NCBI RefSeq assembly: GCF_015832195.1
Contig: NC_052046.1
Coordinates: 40,930,473-40,994,472, forward strand
Direction of reading: 5' to 3'
Length of the DNA: 64,000 bases
Origin: Motacilla alba alba
Lineage: Eukaryota; Chordata; Aves; Passeriformes; Motacillidae
The translations under genes and the position numbers were made by a program. The notes under the pieces are model-generated. The model was given only the letters and a program-made list of their open reading frames with translations. It was not told where the DNA came from and did no database searches. Shown one piece after another: positions 1 to 13,795 of the stretch (its first letter is position 1; the number at the start of each line of letters is the position of its first letter).

Positions 1-2215
1 GCTTCCTCCTCTGTTTTGAAGGGTTCCAAACACATATGAGTACATCAGTAATAGGCAAATATCTAACCTATGCAATACAACTGGGACTTGCTTCCAAAGA
101 AGTACAGTCTCTATTTCCTCCTAGCAGGACAAGAAGATGATGACACCCTTCACAAATTTACATCTTTTGCATGTTAACCTCCCCAGTCTTCCCCACAGGC
201 AAGCAGACCATAAACAAAAGTTTCTCTCAGTTTTCTGAGGGAAAGAAGATTTGACTCTATACTTCAGAAACAAGAGGACACTTGCCAGGCAGTGCTGTCA
301 GGCAGGCTATCTGCTGTCATGCTCAGGGAATTAGTTTTCTTTACAAAAGTTCTGAAATCAAGGAAGAAATTTCTGGTTCATAATAAATTTCATAATAAAA
401 CTGAATAGACCCTTTTAAATCATGCCCCCAGCCTCCACAGGCATTTTGCCAGTCCCTACATATCCACCCTTTGCTATAAGCATATCACATAGTCTGGTCA
501 CAACATTTAAAGTACTGTTTGAGAACCGTAGCCAAAAACTCACAATAAAATTCTGCTTCCTAAAGCTTTGCAGTTTCAACCTAGATTGATCTAACCATAG
601 CTTAGCAGGAATCTATATAAAATTGAGATAACAAAAGGTCTCAGTGTTTTCACATTGGTCCCAAAGCAAGAAAAGAAAGAAAGCTACTAAGGTTTATGTA
701 GCTGCACTTTGGAGTTCCTTTGTCAGAGGAAACAACTCTAATGAAAGTAATTTTCAAAAGCAGATCAATGGAAAAACATGGAGCAGCTCAATTACTTGCT
801 ACTACTCAGGGGCAGCATTCACTTCCACCCTATTAATGTCCACACCCATCAGAACTTTATAAACCTTGCCCAATTAATTATTTGCAGCTCTGTCCTAGCA
901 ACATACAATCAAAGCATAATGAACAAGACTTCAGGTATTATCTTAGAGAAAAAGAATAATACATATCGCTCATTATCAAGATAACATTAGCAAGAAACAA
1001 ATACTACGTTACAATACATTGAAAAATAATCAAATGGCCTTTGCTGTGTCTAAAACCATGTATTTTGTCCCATGTATACCACATCACACTTAGCCCAAAT
1101 TGCCACATGTTCTGAATTAAGAGTCAGGAAATGAACAATATAAATGCATTTCCATACACTTGCTCTGCATTACATTGTCTAGGCTGGTGCCAAAACAATC
1201 TGTGAAAAGGTCATTGGGAAGAGGCCTTGGTCAACTTCCATGAACACTAGCATGACACAAAGGAAATAATTTTCATAGATTTAAAAAAATATTAACCATG
1301 TTAGAGAACCCTCACACATTCCTGGTAGCATGCCTAAATTATTCTCTATCTGTGAGAAACCAAAATAGAAATGCTTTCTGCAATAATAAGACATAAAAAA
1401 GCAAAGTTCTTGGGCATCTCTGCTAGTCAGCTCGATATAAGAGACAACAAACATGTCTGGCAGTAAAACTCAGAAGGACTGAGATGTCTTCAATGATTCC
1501 TGACAGAGAGCGCCTACACATTTGTACTGTCTGATATGAGGAATCTTACAGGGCCTTTGGCACCACAGGAGAAGAAAGGAGTTCAGTTAAAAATAAAACC
1601 AAATAAAAAACTTATCAAAGCCTTGCAAAGGCTTTGATACACTGTCAGGAGACCTAAGTAGGATCAAGTCACACAGACATGCCATTTTGGCAGATAATCA
1701 CATCCTAGATAGAGAGGAGTTGATAAGGACGTCCCATGTATCTACGGACAAGGCTGAGGAATTAATTTACATGACCAGCTAAGGAAACATTTAGCTACAG
1801 AAAATAACATTATCATTAACATTATCAAGACAATAATTTGTTTGAGAATGCTCTGTTTGAATACATGGCACTTCATCGTGGAAGAAGCTGGATGCAGAAG
1901 ACTACCTTTATGTATCCCTTCTCTTGGCTAACGCTCTTTAAATAGAGCTGCAACAGAGCTGAATAAATTTTTGCTGACAGGACTATAAATGCTTACACAC
2001 TAAAGACCAGCAGCAGACTGAGCAGAGAAGATCCTCAGAGATCCTTAAGCCTCTTAACTCCAATAATAGCTCTGGGGTTTTCTGGACACTGAAGTTCAGT
2101 TTTGAAGAGGCTGTATATGCTAACTGTGCAAACCATTTAGAGACAGCAAAATACTATTTCAGTAAATTGTTTCAACAATTACTTCAGTATAAATAAGCAC
2201 AGGTTGACATCACTA
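1..2215. other. AT-rich noncoding stretch, no gene recognised
   Basis: I see no exon with a plausible acceptor and donor and no recognisable repeat here. It lies downstream of the last TDRD7-family exon found in the window, so it is either deep intron of that gene or intergenic. A 10-bp perfect hairpin stem (1613-1622 paired with 1630-1639, 7-base loop) is the only structured element I noticed; such stems occur by chance in AT-rich DNA. Confidence 0.5.
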
Positions 2216-2320
2216 GAATTACAGAGTCATAGAATATCCTGAGTTAGAAGAAACCCACAAGAATCACTGAGTTCAAATCCTGGCCCTGCACAGGACATCT
2301 CCAGGAATCACATCACCTTC
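2216..2320 (-). mobile_element. CR1 LINE 3'-end fragment, antisense
   Basis: The plus strand starts with a CATAGAAT-type tail and reads through 'cctgagttagaagaaaccc' and 'tggccctgcacaggacatc', which is the reverse complement of the conserved CR1 3' end. Only about 100 bases are recognisable before the similarity fades. It sits close to a longer CR1 of opposite orientation starting near 2530. Confidence 0.75.
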
Positions 2321-2529
2321 AAGGCCACAGAAACTTTTAATAACAAGCAAACAGCTCCACTTGTGAGCAGCACTTCAAAACAGACACCATTTCTTAAGCA
2401 CAAATGTCTCAACCAAGTTTCCTGTTGAGCTTACAGATTTGCCTTCAAGGTACTCCCCCCATCAGTATGACTGACAGCCCAGCTCTGCAAACACATTATT
2501 GTACTGGGAGGTACTGAGTAACACCTGAA

Positions 2530-3800
2530 AGACAATGCAGTCACTCGTCACAGCCAGCACAGGTTCATGAGCATAAACTCCTGCTTGTCAAACTTAATTT
2601 CATTTTACGACAAGATAACCCACCTAGCTGGTCCAGTGGATATAATCTTTTTGGGTTTCAGTAAAGCTTTCCATACTGGCTCTCACAGCGTCTTTCTGGA
2701 CTAAACATCCAGCACACACCTGGATGAACACATCAATGATGGGTGAGCAACTGGCTCATGGGTCAGGTGCAAAGGGTTACAGTGAATGGGTGACATCAGA
2801 CTGGTGACCTGTCACTGGTGGGGTTCCACAGAGCTCCTTCCTTAGCCCTGTGCTCTTCAACAGCTTCATAAATGACCTGGACGCTTAGTAACCCTGGGAA
2901 GGAGTGCTAAGCAAGTTCATAGAAGATAAAAAACTGGGAGGAGCTGTTGACTCCCTCACAGGCAGGGAGGCCTTTCAGACTGACCTTGAACAATTAGAGG
3001 GCTGGACAACCACCAACAGTATGAAGTTTAACAAGGGGAAGTGCTGGATTGTGCACTTGGGATGATGCAACACTGAATGTGTGAACAGACTGGGGAGCAA
3101 GGGACTGGAGAGCAGCTGCATGGAATGGAACCTGGGGGTCCTGATCAATGGCAAGTTGAATGTGAGCCAGCAGTGCCCTGGCAGCCAGAAGGGTCACCCG
3201 TGCCCTGGGGTGCAGCAGGCACAGAATCACAGCCGGGCAAGGGAGGGGATTGTCCCGCTCTGCTCTGCACTGGGGCAGCCTCACCTCGAGTGCTGGGGGC
3301 AGTTCAGGATGACACAATGGAAAAAAGACACTGAGTTGTTAGAGACCATCCAGAGGAGGACAACAAAGGTAGAAAAGGCCTCAGGTGAAGGCCATATGAG
3401 GAGTGGCTGAGGTAATTTGGTCTGTTCAGCCTGAAGAAGAAGAAACTGAGTTGCAGTTACAACTTCCTTGAGGGAAGGGGAAGAGGAGGAGCAAGCACTG
3501 ATCTCTTCATTCTGGTGACCAGTGACAGGACCAGAGAGAATGATCTGAAGCTGTGTCAGGAGAGGTTTAGGTTGGATATCAGGAAAAATCTTTTTCAGCC
3601 AGAGGGTGATTTGAGCACTGGAAGAGGCTCCCCAGGGAAGTGCTCAGAGCACCAACCCTGACAGAGCTCAAAAAGCATTTGGACGACACTCTCAAACACA
3701 TGGTGTGATTCTTGGGGATGTCTTGCACAGGGCTAAGACTTGTATTTAATGATCCTTGTGGGTCCCTTATAACTCAGAATATTATGTGATTTCTACGACC
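2530..3800 (+). mobile_element. Truncated CR1 LINE (reverse transcriptase to 3' end)
   Basis: The plus strand follows the CR1 reverse-transcriptase half: the 'agccagcacaggttcatgag' region, the 'cttcataaatgacctgga' segment, then the 'ctggggcagcctcacctcgagtg' segment and the 3' untranslated end 'cacatggtgtgattcttggg'. It ends near 3795. Reading frames are broken by many stops and small indels, so this is a dead 5'-truncated copy. The open frames of about 85-109 codons at 2994-3410, on both strands, lie inside it and are repeat-derived. Confidence 0.9.
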
Positions 3801-6800
3801 TTGCCTCTTACAATCTCTCCATTACAGAGCACAAAGCAGAGGCAGAATGAATTATCAGGGCAACAGAGAGTGAAGCTGTTCTACACAGGAGAATAATATT
3901 TTTTCCTGGGCTTGAATAAGAGGCAGCTCTTAAAAACTGAAATCTGGAGACTCAAATAATAAAACTTAAAAAACCCCTCAAAAACTTCCAAGATAAATAC
4001 TGATACTGCAACTGAATGAAATGCAAAAGAGCAAGTGCCCTTGTTTTGACATACACATATAGCGAGGACAAAGGCAGACATGCTCCTGTATTGGCAGGAC
4101 AAAACCACATATATGCTTGACAACATTCCAAAAAATCACTGACCAACATATATAAACTAAAGAAAGTATCCACTTTCCAATGCCAGCCTTGCTTAACTGT
4201 GTGTACAGTGATAATCATATATTGGTAACCTACTTGAGCATCAACATGATGTTTCCAAGAAGGAAATGGAGAAAACACATCCTTGAAATGAGAGTTTCTA
4301 GTCAGAGTCAATGTCCTTCAGTTTCAATGTTACATTCAAACCAGTGTATGCAGTTACTTTCTGCTATTCTTCAGCAAGGTAAGAAAATAAAACCCACAAA
4401 GGAAATTAGCATTTAATGTCAGTGACAGAGTCTCATCTTATGTGGCAAACAAGAAGTCTAGCTCCACGGTTTTTGGTATCCAACAGGTTCTCAAAGATGG
4501 CTGTAAAATACAAATCAGAACTATCACTCTGATTCACTAAAAAAGAATTCTTTGGAAATGTGGTGCAGGAGCTCTTTCAGATCTGATTTAAATATTCAGC
4601 ATGGAAGCCAACCACCACAGCATACATACCACACAGTGTACACAGAAACATTTTAGTGACAGGCACCTTAGACAAACAATTCAGTGTGAAGGCAGCTCTT
4701 ATCTACCTGACTTTCCTCAACAATACATGAAGTTAAACTCCTAGCAAGCTGGAGCTCAAAGCAGTGAGGAAAGTATTTCTGGCCTTGATCAGCACTACCT
4801 TGCACCTACACACTGGCTGACAGCACTTCTTCTCTGTCACTAGCAGCCACCACAACTTCAGGTGCCACTGGTTCCCATCCCTCTACAGTACAGGTCTCCC
4901 CAGGCAATGGTGAGATGCTGCTTCAACATTAACATTCAACTACTCCCTGTTCTTCCAAGTAGCTGCTTCTGCAAGCAATAGAGCTTCAGCTACTAAACTG
5001 CTGAGTATGCGTCCAGAGTGACCAAATCTGGGGAAAAAACCAGACTTGGTCAGTGCTCTTGAAAGGCTGAAGATCCCCACTGCACATGGTGGCATCACTC
5101 AGTAAGGAGCCTTTCCTTACAAGGATGTGGAAGCTTCTTACATCATCCAGTTACAGCTAATCCTTGGAATCCACTCCAGCGTTTACAGCTTCTAGTCTGA
5201 TACGCAATTAATTATTTTGCATGGGAATCTATGATACCTATCTTCTTACCCTAAACAACAAAAGAGCACATAAACCCACTTGTTTTTAGCCAAGCCTCAT
5301 GTCAACTGGAAAGTTGAAACAGGACTAGAATATGTTGTCCAGAAAAGCTGTAGCATGCCCATTGTTAAAAACATGACTGGATACAGACCTGGACAGACTG
5401 CAGGTGACCCTGCATGAGCATGGAGATTGCATTAGGTAATCAAAAGAGCTGCCTTCCCACCTCAGTGATTCCGTCTCTGCTTGTCATTTCTTCTGTACTT
5501 ACCTGAAATGTTAGAATGCAAATCATACCAGGTATATTTTTATATTTTCTTTTGTTGTTAAATTAAAGAATTCCTGTTAACAAGATATCCTCTGTTCAGG
5601 TTCAGCTCGTGCTCAGAGCTGGGATGGTAAGCTCTACAAAGTTCAAGAGCATCTTTAGATTGCCTCCTTCTGCCCATCCTCTTCGCCCTCCCACTCCATT
5701 ACCCTGCACATCACAGTGAAGACTTGTTCTCCGGTTTCTTATACTTACAAGACTCTGAAATACAAATACTTCTGAAAATACACAATTACCAAGAAAACTG
5801 TGATGCAATAAGACAGCTGAGTCAATCTAACAACTCCATACTGTTGATGGCTGCCCCTATTCCTCACATCTTTATGCCAGCACTGAGGATCAGCAGACAA
5901 CTGTGTCAGCAGTTCTTTTTGGCTGTAATACCCTTTACCTCATAATGCATTGAAGTTCTCCTACAAGGCCAGAAAAGGACAAGATTTAACACACAGGAGA
6001 TGCACGGGTTGCAGGAATAAGGACAGATGTTGTCAAAATGGAGTCTGACTTCATTTGGTGGCCCATTGTGTTGTCCAACCACTCATCACCACTCATCAGG
6101 ACTGAGTTTCAGGTATTTTGATTTACGGCCTGTTCTAGCATTGTGTTCGGACAGCAAAGTCATTCTGGACCTTCTATCCTCAACTGGCTCACTTCCACAC
6201 GTCCTATGACACCATCTTCTCGGTGAGGCTGACACCAACGGTAGACTGCTCTGTACTGAAGTATTTACAGCACATCTAATTACATCTTAGGTAGAACATG
6301 TGTTCTCTGAACTCTGTTCTAAATGGCTACTGGCTCTGTGTCTAAACACTGATATCTTCAATGAGCTTGGCAAAAGAAAGTTATTGTAATTCAAGAGCTC
6401 ATCTACTGGAAACAGCTTTTCGGGTTTGTGTAAAACTGTGAGCTTTCATTCATATGTACTGCCAGAGGTGATAGCCTGCTCTATCGTCTCCTCAGTGTGC
6501 AAAACACATTAGAGTTGGATTTTTTATTCTTTCAAGCCTGTTTCTCTGTTTAGAAGGATGACTTTTGCTTCACACAGCTTAACTGTGGAATAGAAATTCC
6601 TTCTCTGAGAGTAAAGACCTGACAAAACCAAAATTTCTCAAGGAATACATGTCTCTACTGTGGCAATCCTTCTCTCTTCTGAGCATACCTGTTTAATTCA
6701 CTCTGAATGTTACAGTAAAAGCTCAGCTGCCTGATGCATTAGTATGTAGTACCTATTTTGTTAAGACATGGTGTACTGCCCAGGACCAGATTCAGAAAGC

Positions 6801-7830
6801 AACAGTCTCAGTCCTATTTCTGTCAATCTGTTTACCGTCTAATCCTTGCATTCTCCCAAGCCCTTAGTTTCACTTTCAGCAAAAAGTCCCAAAATGTATA
6901 AATGTAAAATATGAATCTGAGAACAAAATACAGCTAAAAAAAGATAAAATAACACCATACCAGCCAATTAAGCAACATCTCATTGTTGTCTCATGCAGGT
7001 CTCGTTCTTATCTAAAAAATTCTCTACCTTTCTGTAGTGATAAACTTCAACTTCTAGTGACTATTACAAAAAAAAAGACCAAACAACAAACCAATCAAAT
7101 ACCTCCAAAACAGGGAACAAAAATATTCTTATTTCCCCCTTAATTCCTTCAATTTTTTTCCAGTGACGTATTTTCAAGACTAATAGACTGTGGGACCTGT
7201 CCAATACCTTACCAGATATCCAAGAGATTAAGTAAAGAAAACTAAGCCCTGCTTTACCCTGTAAAGTAAACAGCCAAGAAGATGGTCTCCACTCTGAGGC
7301 GTCTTTTCACACAGCATCAGCCAATAAGTCACTAAAGGTCGCTATAGTGACTTAAGGTCACTAAAAAATATACTCACATGTTACATATTGTTTAGCTTTA
7401 TGTTTATTAAAAAGCAGTAAGAAACCTGACTGAGGAATGATAGATTACAGACAAAAAAACTGACAAGTAATAGTTAATCTGGTAGGTAGCCAGAGCCAGT
7501 AGAGTATTTTATGGAAAGGAACATCTTTGTTCTAGAACTGCTGAAAACCAAATGTATCTCTTCCAGCACAAGTGGAATTTCAAAATTCAGAATGGTAGCG
7601 TTATTTTTCTACCAGCTCCTTCAGACAACAAGCAGAAAGACTAAGGAAGTCATTACCACAAGACAACTCCAGAATCAAATCAATATGCATACATCCCTTC
7701 ATTCTGTCAATTAAAAGGTGTCTGCTTGTTATTTATTCTACCAAAATACCAGCTCTAAGATTGGTGTTTTCATCAAAACTTTGGGTTTTAAAACATGGAA
7801 GAACTTCTGAGGCACAAGGCATGATAGGGT
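3801..7830. other. 4 kb noncoding stretch, no gene recognised
   Basis: No exon of either recognised gene and no clear repeat was found. The open frames here (up to 119 codons at 3952-4311 on the minus strand) have no recognisable domain. The stretch has no GC-rich promoter-like segment. Confidence 0.45.
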
Positions 7831-7834
7831 CTGA

Positions 7835-9275
7835 CAGGATCCATCTGTCCTGATGGATTAAATTATTTTTGGCTGTTAAGTGACCCGCTGTGCCACTCAG
7901 ACATTCACAACTTTATGGAACAGGATGGGATTCACCTGAGAGTACTAAGGGAAGCACTTGCCAAGCTGCTCTCCATCATTTATCATCAGTACTGAACAAC
8001 CAAAGAGGCTGATGACAGGAGGTTGGCTAATGTGCTGCCCACCCTCAAGAAGGGTGGAGAACTACAGGCCTGTCAGCCTGGCCTTGGTGCTGGCAAAGGC
8101 TATGGAACAGATCATCTTGAGTGTGATCATATAGTACATGCAGGAAAACCAAGGGATTGGACCTAGACAGCATGGGTTTGGGGAAAGGCAGGTGTCACCT
8201 GACCAACCTGATGTCCTTTCATGACCAGGTGACGTCCCCAGAGGGTGAGGGTAAGGCTGTGGATGTTGTCTACCTGACTTTCAGCAAAGCCTTTGACACC
8301 ATCTCCCCATAGCACACTGCTGGAGAAGGTGGCAGCCCACGGCTTGGACAGGAGCACTCTTTGCTGGGTTAGAAACTGGCTGCACAGCCAGGCCCAGTGT
8401 GGAGGTGAATGGTGCTGCATCCAGCTGGGGGCTGGTCACTAGTGGTGCTCCTCAGGAATTAGTATTTGGCCCAATCCTGTTTGAAATCTTTACTGATGAT
8501 CTGTATGAGATGGGCTGTACTCTCAGCATAATTCACTGATGACAGCAAACTGTGTGGGAGTGTTGACCTGCTGGAGGGCAGGAAGGCTCTGCAGAGGGAT
8601 CTGGACAGGCTGGATCAATGGGCCAAAGCCAAAGGCGTGAGTTCAATAAGGCCAAGTGTCAGGTCCTGCCCATGGGGCACAACAAAACCTGTGCAGTGCT
8701 ATAGGCTGGGGCAGAGTGCCTGGGAAGCTGCCCAGCAGAAAAGGGAGATACTGGTCAGCAGTACCTGGTAGACAAGAAGGCAAATGGCATCCTGGCCTGT
8801 ATCAGCAATAGTGTGGCCAGCAGGACCAGGACCAGTCCCCCTATATTCAACACTCCTCAAGTTGTGTGTCCAGCTCTGGGCCCCTCATGACAAGGAACAC
8901 ATTCAGATGCTGGAGCAAGGCCAGAGAAGGGCAAAGGAGCAGGTGAAGGGTTGGAGCTGGAGAGGGTAATTCCTAAGAGGAGTAGCTGAAAGAGCTGGGG
9001 TTGTTCAGCCTGAGGAAGAGGAGGCTCAGGGGTGACTTTATCACTCTCTGCAACTCCCTTTGAGGAGGCTGTAGCCAGGTGGGGGTCCATCTTTTCTCCC
9101 AGGCAACCAGTGACAGGACAAGAGGACACAGACTCAAGCTGCACCGGGGAGGGGTTCAGGCTGGAGATTAAGAGGAATTTCTTCACTGAAAAGGAGGTCA
9201 GGCAGTGCACAGACTTCCAAGGGAGGTGGTCAAGTCACTATCCCTGGAGGTATTCAATAAATGACTGGACTGACA
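7835..9275 (+). mobile_element. Truncated CR1 LINE (reverse transcriptase to 3' end)
   Basis: The strand contains 'gaactacaggcctgtcagcc', 'atgaccaggtgac', the 'tttcagcaaagcctttgaca' motif (coding for the F-S-K-A-F-D segment common in CR1 reverse transcriptases) and a late segment 'gttcagcctgaggaagagga'. It ends near the 'ccctggaggtattcaataaa' segment. Frames are interrupted throughout. It appears to be a different CR1 subfamily from the copy at 2530-3800, because the 3' end differs. Confidence 0.9.
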
Positions 9276-9289
9276 ACCAGTGCTATGGT

Positions 9290-10075
9290 TGACAATGGGT
9301 ATTGGGTCGAGAGCTGGACTTGATCTTGGAGAATATCTGAAATGTCTGTTGAACACCAACACAACATGAGAAACAAACAGGATAAACATCAAACACTGGT
9401 TAGTTCCCAGAGCAATGATTTCTTTGGTGTCAGCAAGACTTGGTGGAACAAGTGCCACACCCGACATGCTGGGATGGAGGGCTGCAGGGTCTCCAGGAGA
9501 GATGGGCAGGGCAGGCAATGTGGAGGAGATGCACTGTCTAAAAAGGGGAGGTTTGACTGCACAGCCCTTACTGTTAGTGATGACGTGGGTGAGAGACCCT
9601 GGTTTCAAGGGAGTGTGTAGTGTCTGCTACCACTCCATTTCAAGGTAGTGTCTGCTACCAACAGGCACACAGGAGAAATCTCTTAGTGTTTGTTCTTAGT
9701 GGAGATTGCAACTTCCCAGACATCTACTGTGAACACTGTACTGCTTTGACTAGCAAATCTGAGAAACATGTAAAGTTTCTAAGAAATAACTTCTGGTCAC
9801 AAGTACTCAGTGAGTCACCTAGGAAATACGGCCTCCTAGGCAGAGGACTTTGTCAGAGGAGGTTCAGACTTGATGTTAGGAAGCATTTCTTTAACAAGAG
9901 GGTGGTCAAACACTGGAACAGGTTTCTTGGTTGACACCCTAAGCCTGACAGTGTTCAAATGATATTTGCATAATGCCCTTAATAACAAGTTTTAACTTTT
10001 AGTCATCTCTGAAGTGGTCAGGCAATTGGACTAGATGATCACTGATAGATTCCTTGCAACTTAAATACTACTTTT
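9290..10075 (+). mobile_element. Internally deleted CR1 LINE (endonuclease joined to 3' end)
   Basis: Around 9420-9560 the translation gives SKTWWNK followed by a G-x-R-V-S-R-R-D-G-Q-G-R-Q-C-G-G pattern, which is the CR1 endonuclease region. The GDCNFPDIYCE-like stretch at about 9690-9730 is the next endonuclease motif. By 9840 the sequence is already in the CR1 3' segment ('gaggttcagacttgatgtta') and ends at 'ttggactagatgatcactga'. The reverse transcriptase is therefore missing. It abuts the previous CR1 head to tail. Confidence 0.8.
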
Positions 10076-13000
10076 CTATTTATTTTGCAAATACTTATCA
10101 CTTGCATTTTTCCATACTGATTCAACATTTGCATGAAGTTACTATAAATGCCAAGATCCCTTTTTCCCAAGCTTCAAAGTCCACACAAAAAAACCTCACT
10201 TTTTTTTTAATGTAAGGAGAGTCCTTTCTGTCTATGACCAAGATTACAATGAAATTTTGTGGGCCAGAAACATGGTATGAGGAGGTTACATATCTCTTCA
10301 GAGAGCCCTGATCTTTGTAACTCTAAACAGCCCTGTATTATTAGCCAGCAGAACTTGTATTTGCATACTTTTTCAACTCACTTGTTACAATTCTGAGAGC
10401 ATGTGTCCAGGTGTTACCCCTGACGAATCCCACCATGACTTCTCACCTTTCTGATATTCCAGGCTTTCTCCATTTCCAGTCTTTAAATCAACTAAACATC
10501 TATGCAAGGACATTCCCTAATGTCCTAGGACAGCGTAATTCTCTAAAAGCTTTTGGGAAAAAACCCATGGAAATTGAAGCAAAAGTTTTGGGAAAAGATC
10601 TAAGAGTTTAGGCTTCTCTTGCACTGCCATATCTGCATCATCATCACATCATGCCTGAATCATTCACAGAGTTCATGCAACTGAGGAGACCTGAGCATGT
10701 AAAAGGAAAAAGTCCCTTTAACATACATACAACTCAGTAACGTTTATATTTAGACTGCAAAGGGAACCATTTTGTCATGCCAATACCAAATACAAATTTA
10801 TTATTAGTTTTTGGTTGTTACTTACAAAAAAAAAAAAAAAGAACTTTTTAATTTACATGCCTACATCCCTCTCACACCTCTGCTGCAATGCTCTCTCTCC
10901 ATCAGGGGTTCAGCTGCCTGTAAGGATTCAAGGCTGAGCTAAACACAGTAAAACTACATAACTTCGACTAAGAATTGTAAGAAAACAGCTAAGTTTTCTG
11001 CAAGAAAGACTTGTGACAAAAACACGTAGAAGATAAGAGATGAGACAGGAGTTGGAAGTCTAAAGTAGGGATCACTAGCTGCTCAAAGACACATGGCAAA
11101 GTAATTAGTCAAACAGAAAGGTAAAAATTCTGATAAAAAAAAGGTGAAGGTGGGAGGGTCACTGCCAGTCATCACATTTTTCAAAGCACAAGTGCTGGAG
11201 GTGAAAGCAAACAATTCAGCAACACTGTAGATCTGTCCAGTGCTGTTGAAGCAGATTCTTCTTCTGGCTGAGGTCTGTCTAGACAACAAAGACTTCTAAG
11301 CACCCCACTGCTCATGAAGGCTGGGCCACAATCTGTAACGGCTAGCTACTACTTGGTAACTTTGTACTTCTGCATTTAGCTGTGCAAAGTATGTTGCTAC
11401 AAGTAAGATGCTCAACCAAGCTGACCTAAAGAGGGGAGGTAACAGACAAATGGAGAAAAAGTCAGCCTCAATACCTCCTGCCTGAATGTTGAAGACTGAA
11501 AACAAGACCATCAACCTGCAACTTAGAGTGATATCTGGAGACGTGAACTCTCTAAATAGGAAAAATGTCCATTACCCATGGCTGTAAAAACATGGAAATT
11601 ACAATTTCCTAGATAAAATTCCTACCTTTCCAAAAGAAGTTTTGGAGATGCAAAGTTACTCAGAAGTGATACTCTCCAAAGCACAGTCCTCAAATTAAAA
11701 GCCTGGAGATATTGAAAGTGTACTAGGTTTGTTGTCTGCTGGTTTGTGACTATGCCACACTGATCAGAATGAGTACCAAAAGAGTATGTTCTTCTTTAAG
11801 AAGATAATAAAAGAAACACCAGGCATGTTTTTGAGCCTGGCAGACACTTCCCAGTTTAAGAAACCAGCATGACAGAAATAATTCAGATAACCGATATCCT
11901 TACTTTCACTGGAGAGTACAGACTTTCTTCTCCATTTCAAAGATTCTACAAAGCTGTACACCTGAAGACAATATGTTTGAACCAGGAACTGATTATATTT
12001 AAGAGATATATAGTAGCTTTCATATAAGAAGTCCAAATTCAAACTTCTCCATGCATAAGCCATAATTACAATTTTGTAAGTCAGTAAACTGAGACGGGCT
12101 TTAGAAGCTCATTAACAGTTCACTACAATACGACCGACTGTGCCAAGATAACTTGATAGTTCTGACTGCTGTTGTACTGTGCCCATTGTATTACGATGTT
12201 TCCATGGATTTAATCAGTGCTTATTTATGCTTAAATGACTTTATTTGCATACTAGAAAGGAAGAGATAGACCCAACAGATAACAAGTAAATGGATAATGA
12301 ACACAGAACAAAGATCCTGGATGAACAGGACTGACTGGAACATTAGCTACAAAAAAGACTAAAATTTGCTGCATGAATTAAGCAATTCAAGACATAGCAG
12401 CTTGCTCTGTAGATAACACAGGAACCGATCATCAACCATCAAAACAAATTGCTGCTGCTGACTGCATACATTTCTAGTGTTTGTAGTAAGGTGTTACAAA
12501 CACATTTTATAGATCTGTGAGAATACCACACATGCATGCAAATGGTGTTATTCCTGAAGAGCAGTTATTCAACTCAGTTATTTTCTTCTATTTTTTGGCA
12601 TTTAATGCTTTTACATGAGAAAAGACTTAGTAGGACATCCAAAAAATGTACTTCAAGAAGACAAATATTCTTATTACTTCAATACTCTTCTGCGCCACAC
12701 TTTGACAGATACCAAATAAATTGAAAGTCTTCATTGACATCACTGGCCTGTTAAAGTAAAGCTAAACAAAGCATTGATGCAAAGTTGCATGACACCATAA
12801 ATGACCCATGAATGCAGAAGAAGAGACAGAACTACAGCAGTTGAAGCCCCCTCACTCTGTGGTGAGGGCAACTCGTGTTAGACCTCTAGGTGAACACTCA
12901 GCCAGACATCAGCTCCTAATAAGAGATGCAATGACACCCTTGGTAATCAAGGGGTAATAGGCATCAGAAGGAGGGCAGAGAGGGGCTTAGCTGTAATCTC

Positions 13001-13577
13001 TCCCCCCAGCACTACCACTCTTCAATTTCATCTATTATTGTATCAGAAACCTAACCTAAACAGCAAAATTCCTTGGCTTAAGATGTGAGAAAGACCTCTG
13101 GAAAAGTCTAGAATAAATACTGTTACACCTCACACTGTTCACAAAGGATGTTGGTAGCTTGTAGCTTTAAGAGGAGGTAAACCCACCAACAAGGAAAAGG
13201 CATAAAAAGCGACTGGGGAAAAAACCCAAATCAAGAACAACAAACACGGCATGGACATCACCTGTCATCAGCTATTTGAGTTGTCAGTACTGGGGTCAGT
13301 TAAAGGTGGCAAGGCAGCAACCTCAAGCACTTGCTCCAGAACACCATGGAGGCTGACCTTCCTTGTCCAAAACACTAGTCCAGCCAACTGTTATTTTCTG
13401 GCGTTTCAAAGGGCATTGTTACAATTTGGGACTGGAGTGGTGGGGATGTGGGGGTTTTCTGTCACTGCTACAGAGCATGAAGGGAAATGCAGGTACACAT
13501 AAAGTAACATTTGGCAAATGAACACTCAGAAGTCTATAGGGTACTGGCATCTTCCATAAAAATGGCTCAATACTTAC
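10076..13577. other. Probable TDRD7-family intron, no exon recognised
   Basis: This follows the donor of the last recognised TDRD7-family exon (13578) in the direction of transcription. I could not find the next exon, which should begin in phase 0 with the residues after the conserved W-P-H-V-C-T. A pure A run lies near 10826-10841. Open frames at 11083-11289, 11296-11514 and 11764-12063 on the minus strand have no recognisable domain. Confidence 0.5.
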
Positions 13578-13795
13578 TGTGCACACATGAGGCCAGTTCT
13601 CAAGCTGATAGAGCACTTCTGTGCTAAGATCCTCCCGGTACATTTCCCGATATATCTGAGGCATCTTTGATAGTCTGACACCACTGCTGTACTTGCTCAG
13701 CAGCTCCTTAATGCGACTTTGAAGTTCATGGACATCGGCAGCAGAAGAGCCAGGGGCAACAGTATGTGTCTCTGCAGCGGATGTATTCAAGCTAT
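13578..13795 (-). CDS. TDRD7: TDRD7-family coding exon 5 (second LOTUS domain)
   Basis: The acceptor is a T-rich run followed by TTACAG, with first exon base 13795; the donor is ACA then GTAAGT. The 218-nt exon completes a split GAT codon from the previous exon and ends on a full codon. It encodes a Ser/Thr/Ala-rich lead-in and then a LOTUS fold beginning [20 protein letters not shown] and continuing through [12 protein letters not shown] to NWPHVCT. The L-x-x-x-P-x-x-Y/F-x-E/x-x-Y pattern is typical of the second TDRD7 LOTUS domain. The next residues lie in an exon I could not find. Confidence 0.92.

Noticed and set aside
2994..3410. Overlapping open frames of 85-109 codons
   Set aside because: They are frames of the truncated CR1 at 2530-3800.
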